Below, in pieces: positions 1 to 8,452 of a DNA stretch of 64,000 nt; the first letter of the stretch is position 1; the number at the start of each line of letters is the position of its first letter. Made by a program: the position numbers and the translations under genes. A model generated the notes under the pieces. The model was not told the origin of the DNA, searched no databases, and worked only from the letters and a program-made list of their open reading frames with translations. Origin of the DNA: Syntrophomonas wolfei subsp. methylbutyratica (GTDB lineage Bacteria; Bacillota; Syntrophomonadia; Syntrophomonadales; Syntrophomonadaceae); the NCBI RefSeq assembly GCF_001570625.1, contig NZ_BBQT01000001.1, positions 1-64,000 of the forward strand. Direction: 5' to 3'.

Positions 1-98
1 ACAAATTCCCCATACTGCACCAGGTCACCTGATTTAACTACTTTCATGGCTTCTTCGACGGGTAGCAGTTTGCGTTTATATTCCATGCTGTAATCCAT
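1..98 (-). CDS. Acyl-CoA:acetate CoA-transferase family protein, N-terminus only
   Basis: Partial gene leaving the window at its left edge. The visible start reads MDYSMEYKRKLL, then VEEAMKVVKSGDLVQYGEF. This is how butyryl-CoA:acetate and 4-hydroxybutyrate CoA-transferases begin: a DY-x-EY-K start followed by an A-x-x-x-V-K-SGD helix and turn. An AGGAGG lies 12 nt before the ATG. It is last in the hbd-thl order, and a transferase swapping CoA between butyrate and acetyl-CoA would complete butyrate activation or production. Only 32 residues are visible, so substrate is inferred from context; the active-site Glu lies outside the window. A second in-frame ATG at 86 is less likely because it is further from the ribosome site. 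Confidence 0.7.
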   Translation of the reverse strand, partial: MDYSMEYKRKLLPVEEAMKVVKSGDLVQYGEF

Positions 99-141
99 CT
101 TAGGGTAATTCCTCCTTACTGGCATATATAACTTTAAAAGC

Positions 142-172
142 GTAGGTGATGGCGGTGCAAACCATCACCTAC
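142..172 (-). terminator. Perfect 11-bp hairpin between thl and the CoA-transferase gene
   Basis: GTAGGTGATGG (142-152) pairs exactly with CCATCACCTAC (162-172) around a 9-nt loop. On the minus strand it is followed by GCTTTTAAAG, a weak T-tract. It may attenuate or process the thl transcript and so set the level of the downstream CoA-transferase; the short T-run makes complete termination doubtful. Confidence 0.5.
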
Positions 173-196
173 AAGGGAAATATTAAAGTAAAGCTA

Positions 197-1405
197 TTAG
201 ATTTCGCGGGTCCACAAAGAGGCCATGGCCGGTCCGGTTCCTACGCAGGTAGAAGCCCCGCCTTTGCTAAGGCCGAGTCTTTCCAGTTCGTAGTATAAAG
301 AAACCACGATACGCAGTCCGGTTGAGCCAATAGGATGTCCCAAAGCAATACCTGATCCATTATGATTTACTTTATCCATAGAGAGGTCCATGCCATATTT
401 TTCTTTCAGGCGAATTTTGCAGCCTATGAACTGAGGTGCAAACGCCTCATGCAGTTCCCAATAATCCACATCATCGAATTTCCAACCAGCTTTTTCGAGT
501 GCTACCGGAATCGCTTCCGCCGGTCCGATCCCCATGATCTGGGGATCAACCCCAACCCCAACCGAAGCGACCAGTTTCATAAGCGGTGTTATTCCCAGTT
601 CCGCAGCTTTTTGTTTGGACATGATAACAGCGGCGGAGGCACCGTCATTGATGCCGGATGCATTGGCAGCGGTTACTACACCCCCATCTTTTTTAAATGC
701 TGCTTTAAGCCTGCCCACGCTTTCCATGCTGCAATCACGAATAGGATGTTCGTCTGTTTCAATAATTGTTATACCTTTTTTAGTTTTAATTTCAACCGGA
801 ACGATTTCCCGCTTGAAAATGCCATTATCAGTTGCATTTATAGCATTGGTATGGCTTCTAACCGCTAACTCGTCACACTGTTCGCGAGTAATGTTATATA
901 AAACTGCAACGTTTTCCGCGGTCATTCCCATATGTCCCGGAACCAATGAATCGACCAATGCATCATGGGTTAAGGAATCGATCTGTTTGGCATCGCCCAT
1001 TCTGGCCCCGGTTCTGGCACTGGGAACCATATAGGGAGCCTGGGTCATGTTTTCCACCCCGACAATCAGCGCGATATCTGTCACTCCCAGCATAATGTTG
1101 CGACTGGCAATTTCCAACGCTCTCATGCTAGAGGTACAGTTCTGATTTACAACACAGGCATTACTACGCTCAGGAAGCCCGCAGGCCAAACCAACAATAC
1201 GTGCGGGCAGCGATTTCTGCAAGCCCTGGTAAACTTGCCCCATTACAATTTCATCAATAATCTCAGCTGGAATCCCTGCTCTCTTGATGGCTTCCTTACC
1301 TGCCGTTACTGCCAAATCCTTGGCCGGCACATCTTTAAATTGGCCCAGAAACTTACCTATAGGAGTTCTACAAGCACTTACCATTACAACCTCATTCAAT
1401 CCCAT
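197..1405 (-). CDS. Acetyl-CoA C-acetyltransferase (thiolase)
   Basis: Catalyses CoA-dependent cleavage of acetoacetyl-CoA to two acetyl-CoA, or the reverse condensation; cytoplasmic. It has 402 residues, the usual thiolase length. The nucleophilic Cys is C90 in NQNCTSS, the histidine of GHPIGSTG is about H357, and the second catalytic Cys is about C387 in TCVGTG. The usual NEAFA motif reads HEAFA (about 319-323), as in degradative thiolases of the FadI/HADHB type, and the end is CVGTG rather than CIGGG. Both fit a beta-oxidation role. GGAGG lies 10 nt before the ATG. It sits 76 nt downstream of hbd on the same strand. Assignment to C4 metabolism comes from hbd and the CoA-transferase neighbour. 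Confidence 0.92.
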   Translation of the reverse strand: MGLNEVVMVSACRTPIGKFLGQFKDVPAKDLAVTAGKEAIKRAGIPAEIIDEIVMGQVYQGLQKSLPARIVGLACGLPERSNACVVNQNCTSSMRALEIASRNIMLGVTDIALIVGVENMTQAPYMVPSARTGARMGDAKQIDSLTHDALVDSLVPGHMGMTAENVAVLYNITREQCDELAVRSHTNAINATDNGIFKREIVPVEIKTKKGITIIETDEHPIRDCSMESVGRLKAAFKKDGGVVTAANASGINDGASAAVIMSKQKAAELGITPLMKLVASVGVGVDPQIMGIGPAEAIPVALEKAGWKFDDVDYWELHEAFAPQFIGCKIRLKEKYGMDLSMDKVNHNGSGIALGHPIGSTGLRIVVSLYYELERLGLSKGGASTCVGTGPAMASLWTREI

Positions 1406-1481
1406 AATTTAATACCTCCAATTATTTTTCTCAATAATTATTTATCTTGAAATACCGCTTTACTTTTCTTTAGAAATGCTA

Positions 1482-2330
1482 TTAATAGTTATAAAAACCT
1501 TTCTTGGTCTTCATCCCCAACCAACCAGCACGAACATACTGTTTTAGCAAACCGGAAGGACGATACTTGGGGTCTCCGGTTTCGTTATATAAGGTATTCA
1601 TAACCGCCAGGCTTATATCAGCACCTACCAGATCACAGAGAGTAAGCGGTCCCATGGGCCATCCGGCGCCAAATTTCATAGCTGTATCAATGTCTTCGGC
1701 AGTAGCCAGTCCCTCATAAAGGATGGCACAACCTTCATTAATTGCCGGAACCAGGATGCGGTTAACCACAAAGCCGGGTCCTTCTTTAACTTTTACCGGT
1801 TTTTTGCCAATCTCAATAGATAGGTCAACCACGGTTTGCACAGTTTCTTCCGAGGTCTGCAGAGCAGGAATAACCTCGACTAATTTCATAACATTGGCCG
1901 GGTTGAAGAAATGCATTCCGACAACCTTGTCCGGTCTTTTGGTAATAGCCGCTATTTCCGTGATGGAAAGGGAGGAAGTATTAGTAGCGATTATAACTTC
2001 AGGGGCCAGCAAAGCATCTAATTTGGTGTAAACGTCTTTTTTGACGTCCATGTTTTCAAAAACGCCTTCAACTATAAAATCAACATCTTTCAGGTCTTCG
2101 AATTTGTCTGTTCCGAAAATATTACCCACTATAGTATCCTTTGTGCCGGGAGCAGCTTTCCCTTTTTCTTCTGCTCTGGCCAGACTCTTCCCAATGGAGC
2201 TTATAGCTCTATCAGCAAACTCTTTTTTAATATCATAAAGTACGACTTTCTTGCCTGCAGAAGCAAGAGCCCAGGCTATACCCTGTCCCATTGTACCAGC
2301 ACCGAGCATTCCAATTTTGTTAATAGCCAT
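1482..2330 (-). CDS. hbd: 3-hydroxybutyryl-CoA dehydrogenase
   Basis: NAD(P)-dependent oxidation of 3-hydroxybutyryl-CoA to acetoacetyl-CoA, the step before thiolase. It has 282 residues, the standard length of stand-alone Hbd. The N-terminal Rossmann motif is GAGTMGQGIA (10-19). The catalytic-histidine motif is GMHFFNPANVMKLVE, and the C-terminal dimerisation domain carries GAGWPMGPLTLCDLVG. GGAGG lies 10 nt before the ATG. First gene of hbd-thl-CoA-transferase. Its leader is long and contains the inverted-repeat element at 2434-2766 and, upstream of that, a sigma-54 promoter, which suggests control by the adjacent activator gene. Confidence 0.95.
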   Translation of the reverse strand: MAINKIGMLGAGTMGQGIAWALASAGKKVVLYDIKKEFADRAISSIGKSLARAEEKGKAAPGTKDTIVGNIFGTDKFEDLKDVDFIVEGVFENMDVKKDVYTKLDALLAPEVIIATNTSSLSITEIAAITKRPDKVVGMHFFNPANVMKLVEVIPALQTSEETVQTVVDLSIEIGKKPVKVKEGPGFVVNRILVPAINEGCAILYEGLATAEDIDTAMKFGAGWPMGPLTLCDLVGADISLAVMNTLYNETGDPKYRPSGLLKQYVRAGWLGMKTKKGFYNY

Positions 2331-2433
2331 TAAGATAGTACCTCCTCATCGAATAAACTACAGAGACCTTAAAATTTCTCACCTCCTTAGTAAATAACTC
2401 CAGATATCTAAATAAAGATCTAAGAGAAATAAC

Positions 2434-2766
2434 TATAGTTGATTCCACTGCAAAAAGTAATAATTATGCATTAGCTTGCATAAATATTCCGCTCCAGCGT
2501 CCTTAATAGCGACCGAAGGGAGCATCAGTTGTGCCCGACAGGGCGCTACGCATGGGCAACACCAACGGCTTGTCTCGCGGCTCAAGGGGTACCGCGCCAA
2601 TCTCCCGTCCATGGGAGGCAACCTTAATAGTGACACCCGTAGGGTGGAACACTAGGCGTACCCGAAGGGTGAAGGGTGTAGCATCCATGCTTCGCCAACG
2701 CTCGCTTTGCATATTTATGCAACCCCATGCAACAAAAAGGGTTTTTTGCAGTAGAGTCATAGTTGT
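2434..2766. mobile_element. MITE-like inverted-repeat element
   Basis: About 333 bp bounded by imperfect terminal inverted repeats. The left end reads ATTCCACTGCAAAAA, then TTGCATAAATAT. The right end, read on the minus strand, gives ACTCTACTGCAAAAA, then TTGCATAAATAT. The interior is rich in short palindromes and carries CTATTAAGG-type motifs in both orientations. It has no coding capacity. A second, one-ended copy lies at 9907-10035, which shows the element is repeated in the genome. It has inserted in, or evolved into, the hbd leader. A non-autonomous transposon is the best guess; a structured RNA family is the alternative. Confidence 0.6.
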
Positions 2767-2803
2767 AAAAAAAAATAGTCTGAATCTATCTCATCAGACT
2801 ATT

Positions 2804-2820
2804 AAGCAAAAAGCGTGCCA
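2804..2820 (-). promoter_or_regulatory. Sigma-54 (-24/-12) promoter for the hbd operon
   Basis: Read on the minus strand: TGGCACG, four bases (CTTT), TTGCT. This matches the consensus TGGCACG-N4-TTGCW at every fixed position. It points toward hbd, about 475 nt upstream of its ATG, and lies about 255 nt beyond the stop of a sigma-54 activator gene. RpoN-dependent control of butyrate oxidation follows by inference. Confidence 0.85.
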
Positions 2821-3074
2821 ACTTTCATGCGAATCGTAAAACTTCGGGCATTAGGCGTTTTGTCCAAGTCCTGCCCTCTACCCATTATTCCCCATCGTCT
2901 TATAATGCAACTGCTGGCATAGCGTCTTTATTAAGTTATCGTCCAATTTTACGCCTTTAGAAAGTCGTATGGATTACCAACCATGTGGCTGTTTTTGCAA
3001 CTCTCCATAATATATAAGCAGGTGAAATATGTTCCCGCTAAGCGGTCGCCTATTCACAAAATAGGCGATGGGTT

Positions 3075-4823
3075 CTAATTAAACAAACCGTATTTCCGCA
3101 TTTTACTATATAAAACCGATTTGTTAAGACCCAATTCTTTGGCTGTCTGAGATTTATTATAGTTGGTTGATTTCAGCATTTGCTCTATCAGCTCTTTCTC
3201 CAATCTTTGCACCGAATCGTTCAAGGTGCTATGCTCGTTTTCATTAACTGCGGGGGGAAGTGCTTCCCCGGTTAACGAGGGGAAATGTTGTACCCCCAGG
3301 CGGGTAGCCTGCTTTAACGAAGCCAGGTTTATAGCCCGCTCCAGCAGGTTCTGCAGCTCCCGCACATTTCCCGGCCAATTATAATTTTGCAGCATATGCA
3401 GGGCTTCATTGGAAATATGCGTTACATTAGCATTAAGATGGGTATTGATACCAGCCATCAAATAACTAACGAGCAAGGGGATGTCTTCCATTCGTTCCCG
3501 CAAAGGAGGGATGTGCAAACGCACTACATTCAAACGGTAATAAAGGTCCTCCCGGAACTCTTGCTGAGCAACCATCTTTTCCAGATCGCGATTGCTGGCG
3601 GCAATTACTCTTACTTTTATGGCAATGGGAGTGGTGCCGCCCACCCTTTCAATCACCCGTTCTTGCAACACTGAGAGGATTTTGGTCTGCATACCTATAG
3701 GCATGTCGCCTATTTCATCCAGAAAGATGGTGCCTCCTTTGGCCAGCTCAAATTTTCCCGGCTTGCCGCCTTTTTTAGCCCCGGTGAAAGCCCCTTCCTC
3801 ATAGCCAAAGAGCTCGGATTCCAGCAGGTTCTCGGGTAAAGCAGCACAATTGACCCGTACAAAAGGCCCCTCCTGTCCACCCTGGTTGTGTATGGACTGG
3901 GCTAACAATTCTTTGCCAGTTCCGCTTTCCCCGGTTATAAGGATGGTAGATCTGGTATGAGCTAATTGCTGGGCCATGGCTTTGACCATCGTAAACTCGG
4001 GATTAACTCCTATAAGATCATCAAATTGCCAGCGGGCTTGATAGAGCTGGCGAAACTCCTCCCTATAGTAATTGAGTTCTTTCGCTGTTTCTTGCAGTTT
4101 GTTTATAAGCATTTTAGCCTGGGACATATCCAAAAAAAGGCTTCTCCCTACCGCCCCGGTAATCTCGCCATCCTTTATAATGGGGGTTCTGGTAATAATG
4201 GTGTCGCGGCCATTAACGGTCCATATGTCAATTTTGTGTATATCACCGGTTCTTAAAACTTCCGGCAGCTTGGAATGGGGGGTTATCTCCAGTATATGTT
4301 TTCCCACCACATCTTCCTTTTTCATCCCCAATAAGTGCAGGTAAGTCTGGTTCATGAAAGTAATAATACCCGCTTTATCAACAATCACATATATGAGGTA
4401 CGGACTCTGCACCAAGACCTCTGATACCGTTTCATACTCCTTTTCCATAGTTTGCAGCTTCTTCATGAGTATTTTCGCCCCGGCTTTATCCAGGAAAATA
4501 GTCTGCCCCACCGCCCCAATAACCTGCTCATCTTTAAGCAATGGATAGCGGGTGATGATCGTCTCCCGGTCATTAACCGACCACAGGTCAACCAGATCGC
4601 TTTTCCCGCTGCGCAGGACCTCAGGCAATTTGGAATGGGGCGTAACCTCAAGAATATGCTTTCCCATTACTTCGTCTTTGTCTTTGTGCAGCCATTCCAG
4701 GTAGGCTTGATTGATAAAGCGAATTATGCCATGCTCATCAACAACAATACAGGCCATAAGAGGATTAGCCAGTATAGCCTCCGATACTTTATAAAGATTA
4801 AAACTATCAACGGATTTAGACAT
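3075..4823 (-). CDS. Sigma-54-dependent transcriptional activator with tandem PAS domains
   Basis: Cytoplasmic enhancer-binding protein, 582 residues. Two PAS domains (about 10-115 and 130-235) are clear internal duplicates: both contain GKHILE-(V/I)-TPHSKLPEVLR at 54-71 and 174-191. The AAA+ domain follows, with Walker A GESGTGKE (298-305), the sigma-54 contact loop GAFTGA (344-349), Walker B GTIFLDEIGD (364-373) and an arginine-finger/sensor region. The C-terminal Fis-type helix-turn-helix includes SQTAKELGLNKSVLYSK. There is no receiver domain, so the signal is probably a small molecule or cofactor bound by PAS. The best target is the -24/-12 promoter 255 nt downstream. Transcribed in the same direction as hbd. 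Confidence 0.93.
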   Translation of the reverse strand: MSKSVDSFNLYKVSEAILANPLMACIVVDEHGIIRFINQAYLEWLHKDKDEVMGKHILEVTPHSKLPEVLRSGKSDLVDLWSVNDRETIITRYPLLKDEQVIGAVGQTIFLDKAGAKILMKKLQTMEKEYETVSEVLVQSPYLIYVIVDKAGIITFMNQTYLHLLGMKKEDVVGKHILEITPHSKLPEVLRTGDIHKIDIWTVNGRDTIITRTPIIKDGEITGAVGRSLFLDMSQAKMLINKLQETAKELNYYREEFRQLYQARWQFDDLIGVNPEFTMVKAMAQQLAHTRSTILITGESGTGKELLAQSIHNQGGQEGPFVRVNCAALPENLLESELFGYEEGAFTGAKKGGKPGKFELAKGGTIFLDEIGDMPIGMQTKILSVLQERVIERVGGTTPIAIKVRVIAASNRDLEKMVAQQEFREDLYYRLNVVRLHIPPLRERMEDIPLLVSYLMAGINTHLNANVTHISNEALHMLQNYNWPGNVRELQNLLERAINLASLKQATRLGVQHFPSLTGEALPPAVNENEHSTLNDSVQRLEKELIEQMLKSTNYNKSQTAKELGLNKSVLYSKMRKYGLFN

Positions 4824-4927
4824 GGGTCAGATGCCTCCTGTTGCAAATAAGTTCATAAATACATTATATCTAAACTTGATGAGTTGCAAAATACTACACA
4901 TAATGGTTTAGGAAATAGAAGCATAAA

Positions 4928-4945
4928 AAGACCCTTCCGGGTCTT
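4928..4945 (-). terminator. Rho-independent terminator of the por/CbiT-like operon
   Basis: AAGACCC (4928-4934), TTCC loop, GGGTCTT (4939-4945), then TTTTTATG on the minus strand. It lies about 95 nt after the stop of the CbiT-like gene and ends the T-box-led operon. Confidence 0.8.
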
Positions 4946-5039
4946 GTATGGAGTAAATACACGCTGTTTTTCTGGTTGGAGGCGGGGTTATGCTGGGTGG
5001 AAAGCAGCGACCTTCACCGGCAGTAACTCTACTCTGATA

Positions 5040-5948
5040 CTAACCTTTAACCCTTTTGCCGGAGATCAGCCAGGGAGCTGGAAATGGCTCCATCATTTTT
5101 TTGCTATTGACTCGCGATACCGCTACATGGATGGCTTCAGTTCGCTCCAGGCCGTTTTCCCGAAATAAAGCAGGCAGGGACATTAGAACTTCGAAGTCCA
5201 GGGTATAGATCACAAAATCCATAAGGGGATTGATGGACAGCAGAGTCTTTATTTCGCTGCCTATCCTGGGAGAACCCACTATAAAGGCTATATCCGGCAC
5301 CGGCAGCTTATCCGGGATGCCATTTCCCAGAGACTCAACGATGGTTACGTTGTTCAGGCCAAATTTCTTAACATTTTCTTGCATGGTATTCCGGTCCCAG
5401 CGGTCATATTCCACAGCAATGACACTGCCCTCAGCAGCAATCATGGCGGCCTCCACCGCGATGCTTTCACCTGAGATTATACATATATTATCCTGGTCCC
5501 CCAGATTGAGCTTATTCATTATAACCGCCCGGACTTCCCGGCACACGTACTGCACCGAGCCGCAGGAGAAACGGCTGTTCTCCATACCTATATGATAATT
5601 CGTGGCAGCGTCAGGATTCAGAATCAACATAGCTGCAGAGGCATTGATACCGCGATTAATCATATCTGAGACCTTGTCGTGCTTGATCTCGCCGGATGGA
5701 TCTGAGCCCTCATTGTACCAGATATCACAGTCCCCCAGTTCTGCATTCCACATGTCGTAGAAGATATCCGGATGTCCGGCATCCGTAAAAACCAGCACTG
5801 CCCGGTTGCTCATAACGGTTGGAATCAAGTTCTTATTCTTCCCGGTAATGTCCAGCATCTTCAGTTTTGCCAGGTTGATCGGGGCATTCCGGGAAAAATA
5901 TTGAAGCCAGGATAAAATGACTTCATTAGTAAACATGGTTTGTTCCAC
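5040..5948 (-). CDS. CbiE/CbiT (CobL)-like methyltransferase-fold protein
   Basis: 302 residues. The C-terminal half resembles precorrin/cobalt-precorrin C15-methyltransferases (CbiT): a glycine-rich strand-turn, EAAMIAAEGSVIAVEYD, VKKFGLNNVTIVES, then SPRIGSEIK, and a final VAVSRVNSKKMMEPFPAPW-LISGK. The N-terminal half resembles the tail of CbiE (LVFTDAGHPD, VCREVRAVIMNKL). The usual D-x-G-x-G-x-G SAM loop is replaced by ICIISGESIAVEAA, so SAM binding is doubtful. GTG at 5948 was chosen because GGAGG lies 8 nt upstream. It is the last gene of the T-box operon, 64 nt after porB and away from any cobalamin cluster. A true cobalamin enzyme seems unlikely; function unknown. Confidence 0.6.
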   Translation of the reverse strand: MEQTMFTNEVILSWLQYFSRNAPINLAKLKMLDITGKNKNLIPTVMSNRAVLVFTDAGHPDIFYDMWNAELGDCDIWYNEGSDPSGEIKHDKVSDMINRGINASAAMLILNPDAATNYHIGMENSRFSCGSVQYVCREVRAVIMNKLNLGDQDNICIISGESIAVEAAMIAAEGSVIAVEYDRWDRNTMQENVKKFGLNNVTIVESLGNGIPDKLPVPDIAFIVGSPRIGSEIKTLLSINPLMDFVIYTLDFEVLMSLPALFRENGLERTEAIHVAVSRVNSKKMMEPFPAPWLISGKRVKG

Positions 5949-6018
5949 AGGCAAAACCTCCTTTATTTACAGCTATCATAGCATATTTTTTGGATTTACT
6001 CCCATTCCCTGCAGAGAT

Positions 6019-6957
6019 TTAAGCACCGCTGTGCTCCAGCAAGCGTTCCCATTTTTGATCCACATAGCTCTGCGCTTCTTCAATCATCCACTCATTGCCT
6101 TGCCGGAACATATGGCGGAATCTGCCCTGAGGGCGGAGAAAGTCTTCCACAGGCAGCTTTTTCTTGGGCATATAGCTCAAACGCCATACTCCCTCCTCTA
6201 CTTCGTAAAGGGGCCAGACGCAGGTATCCACCGCCAGCTTAATGATCTCCGCCAGCATAGCCATGGGGTAGTCCCATCCGCGAGGACAAGGAGATAATAC
6301 GTTCAAAAAGCAAGGACCCTCAGTATAAATGGCTTTATAAGATTTGCTGTGCAGATCCCGGAAATTGCCTATGGGGGCAGTCTGAGCCACATAGGGGATA
6401 TTATGAGCAACCAAAATCTCCGTCAGATCTTTTTTATTCTGTTTCTTACCCTGCCCCACAGAACCTACAGGCGTGGTAGTCGTGCGGGCAAAACGAGGCG
6501 TTGAAGATGAACGCTGGATTCCGGTATTCATATAAGCCTCGTTGTCATAGCAAACATAGACCATGTCATGACCGCGTTCCATGGCTCCTGACAGGGATTG
6601 AAACCCGATATCATAGGTGCCGCCGTCACCGGCAAAAGTAATGAACTTGACGGTTCCTTCCACCTTGCCGCGGCGTTTCAAAGCATTATATGCTGCTTCC
6701 ACTCCGGAACAGGTAGCTGCGGAGTTCTCAAAAGCAGAATGAATATAGCTGTCCATATAGGCAGTGTAAGGATACATAAAGGTGGAAACCTGCAGACAGC
6801 TGGTAGCGTTAACCACCACTGCCCGGTCCTCTCTATCCAGGGCACGCAGAACCCCTGACACAACTACCCCGGTGCTACAGCCGGCACAGAGCCGGTGCCC
6901 TCCGGTGAGACGGATCGGCTTTTCTACTTCCCGTTTCAGGTTATATACCGTACTCAT
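6019..6957 (-). CDS. porB: 2-oxoacid:ferredoxin oxidoreductase, beta subunit (PorB-type)
   Basis: Thiamine-pyrophosphate-binding subunit, 312 residues. It shows the CAGCSTGVV cysteine motif near the N-terminus (iron-sulfur ligands in this family), the TPP-binding GDGGTYDIGFQSLSGA, the NEAYMNTGIQRS signature of pyruvate synthase beta chains, and LSPCPRGWDYP. It interconverts a 2-oxoacid plus CoA with an acyl-CoA, CO2 and reduced ferredoxin. Its ATG overlaps the porA stop by 4 nt, indicating translational coupling. The pyruvate-type signature favours pyruvate or 2-oxobutyrate as substrate; branched-chain 2-oxoacids cannot be excluded. Confidence 0.9.
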   Translation of the reverse strand: MSTVYNLKREVEKPIRLTGGHRLCAGCSTGVVVSGVLRALDREDRAVVVNATSCLQVSTFMYPYTAYMDSYIHSAFENSAATCSGVEAAYNALKRRGKVEGTVKFITFAGDGGTYDIGFQSLSGAMERGHDMVYVCYDNEAYMNTGIQRSSSTPRFARTTTTPVGSVGQGKKQNKKDLTEILVAHNIPYVAQTAPIGNFRDLHSKSYKAIYTEGPCFLNVLSPCPRGWDYPMAMLAEIIKLAVDTCVWPLYEVEEGVWRLSYMPKKKLPVEDFLRPQGRFRHMFRQGNEWMIEEAQSYVDQKWERLLEHSGA

Positions 6958-8147
6958 ACTGTCTCCTCCTCCCTTGACCTCTGTCCCATATGGGTATATG
7001 CCGGGTGGGTTTCACCGGTCACAGCAATATCCGCCAGCCGGCCGAAGACTTTTTCAATATCCTCGGTCCTTACATCACGGCCGCCCAGACCATAAACGAT
7101 ATTAATCAGATAGGGGCGTTCCTTCAGATTATACAAAGCGCTGCAAGTCTCGGCAAATAAAGGACCTCCGTTGGCTGAAAAGCCTTCCGACTTATCCATA
7201 ACGGCTACGGCTTTAGTGCCCGCCAACGCCCGCGCCAGTTCCTCGCCAGGGAAAGGACGGAAAACTCTGATTTTAACCAGCCCTGCCTTTACTCCATCCT
7301 CCCGCAGCTTGTCGATAGCTGCTTTGGCTGTTCCGGCAGTGGAGCCGATTAGAACCAGAGCCAGCTGGGCATCCTCCATCCTATATTCTTCAAACAGGCC
7401 GTAGCGCCGGCCGGAAATCTTTTCAAACTCTGCGGCTACCTCCAGTATGCGGGATTTGGCCGCCTTCATGGCCTCAGCCTCCTGAACCTTGTGTTCCATA
7501 TAATAGGCACTCACATCATATGGTCCTACCGCCAGCGGATTTTCTTTTTTCAGCAGGTAGTGTTCAGGGTTGTATTCCCCGATAAACTTGCGTACCGCAT
7601 CCGTCTCCAAAAGCTCTATATTCTCTACGGCATGACTGGTAATGAAGCCGTCCATACAGGTCATCACCGGCAAGCGTACACTTGGGGTTTCGCCGATAGG
7701 CATGGCCATTATAATATTATCGTAGGCCTCCTGGTTATTTTCGGCGTAGATTTGGATCCAGCCGCTATCACGGGCTCCCATAGAATCGGAGTAGTCGTGG
7801 TTTATGTTAATCGGTCCCGAAAGAGCCCGGTTGACACAGGCCAGGGTAATCGGCAGGCGGCATGAAGCCGCCACGTACAAAAGCTCGTACATCAGGGCCA
7901 GTCCGCAGGATGAAGTAGCACTAACAGCTCTGGCTCCTGCTGCTTGTGCCGCAATGCAGACAGACATCGAACTATGCTCGGACTCCACAGCTACATATTC
8001 AGTATTCACCTCGCCGTTGGCTACATAAGCGGCGAAGTATTCGGGAATTTCCGTGGAGGGAGTGATAGGAAAAGCTCCCATGACATCAGGATTTATCTGC
8101 TTCATGGCATAAGCTACAGCCTCGTTGCCGGAAAGGCGGCTGCTCAT
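6954..8147 (-). CDS. porA: 2-oxoacid:ferredoxin oxidoreductase, alpha subunit (PorA-type)
   Basis: 397 residues beginning MSSRLSGNEAVAYAM. Signatures are FPITPSTEIPEYFA, VESEHSSMSVCIAAQAAGAR, ATSSCGLALMYELL, NRALSGPININHDYSD and ARDSGWIQIYAENNQEA; these are typical of pyruvate:ferredoxin oxidoreductase alpha chains of four-subunit enzymes. The ATG at 8147 was preferred over one 45 nt upstream because it overlaps the porD stop as ATGA, the same arrangement as the other junctions. Forms the catalytic core with PorB; electrons leave through PorD to ferredoxin. Confidence 0.92.
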   Translation of the reverse strand: MSSRLSGNEAVAYAMKQINPDVMGAFPITPSTEIPEYFAAYVANGEVNTEYVAVESEHSSMSVCIAAQAAGARAVSATSSCGLALMYELLYVAASCRLPITLACVNRALSGPININHDYSDSMGARDSGWIQIYAENNQEAYDNIIMAMPIGETPSVRLPVMTCMDGFITSHAVENIELLETDAVRKFIGEYNPEHYLLKKENPLAVGPYDVSAYYMEHKVQEAEAMKAAKSRILEVAAEFEKISGRRYGLFEEYRMEDAQLALVLIGSTAGTAKAAIDKLREDGVKAGLVKIRVFRPFPGEELARALAGTKAVAVMDKSEGFSANGGPLFAETCSALYNLKERPYLINIVYGLGGRDVRTEDIEKVFGRLADIAVTGETHPAYTHMGQRSREEETV

Positions 8148-8452
8148 CTGGCCACACCCCCAATCATCATGGTAATCGCCGGGAAGGGACACACGTTCTC
8201 ACAGACGCCGCAGCCCTTGCAGTACATATAGTCGAAGTCCAGACGTTTCCCGTCCTTCACCGGAATAGCGCTGTCCGGACAAAATGGAACACAAAGCATA
8301 CAGTGTTTACAAGCTTCCTCGTGAAAAACGGGCGTGTTGGTCCGCCAGGTACCGGTATTGAAGGCCCGTGCGGTTCCTGCTTCGTAGATCTCCCCGCCGG
8401 GAGTCAGATCCTGCCAGGGGGTAAGCTCATTGATATCTTTCGCACGAATCAT
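8144..8452 (-). CDS. porD: 2-oxoacid:ferredoxin oxidoreductase, delta (ferredoxin-like) subunit
   Basis: 102 residues with two classical 4Fe-4S motifs, CKHCMLCVPFCPDSAI and CKGCGVCENVCPFPA, preceded by the WRTNTPVFHEEACKHC entry seen in PorD proteins. It relays electrons from the TPP site to soluble ferredoxin. Its start overlaps the porG stop and its stop overlaps the porA start, both by 4 nt. Confidence 0.93.
   Translation of the reverse strand: MIRAKDINELTPWQDLTPGGEIYEAGTARAFNTGTWRTNTPVFHEEACKHCMLCVPFCPDSAIPVKDGKRLDFDYMYCKGCGVCENVCPFPAITMMIGGVAR

Larger units (their letters stand above)
2331..3074. other. Gene-free leader/intergenic region upstream of hbd
   Basis: This 744-nt interval contains no credible gene; open frames inside it come from the repeat element. 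It holds the inverted-repeat element (2434-2766), the sigma-54 promoter (2804-2820, minus), and about 230 nt between the promoter and the activator gene stop, where enhancer sites would be expected. A small hairpin, TCGCCTATT/AATAGGCGA at 3046-3068, lies just after the activator stop and lacks a T-run. Confidence 0.7.

Noticed and set aside
2503-2839. Open frames on both strands inside the hbd leader
   Set aside because: They lie in the palindromic element, have no ribosome sites and encode low-complexity text; they are by-products of the repeat.
5040-5948. Bona fide cobalamin biosynthesis gene (cbiT/cobL)
   Set aside because: The SAM-binding loop is not conserved, the CbiE part is incomplete and no other cobalamin gene is present.
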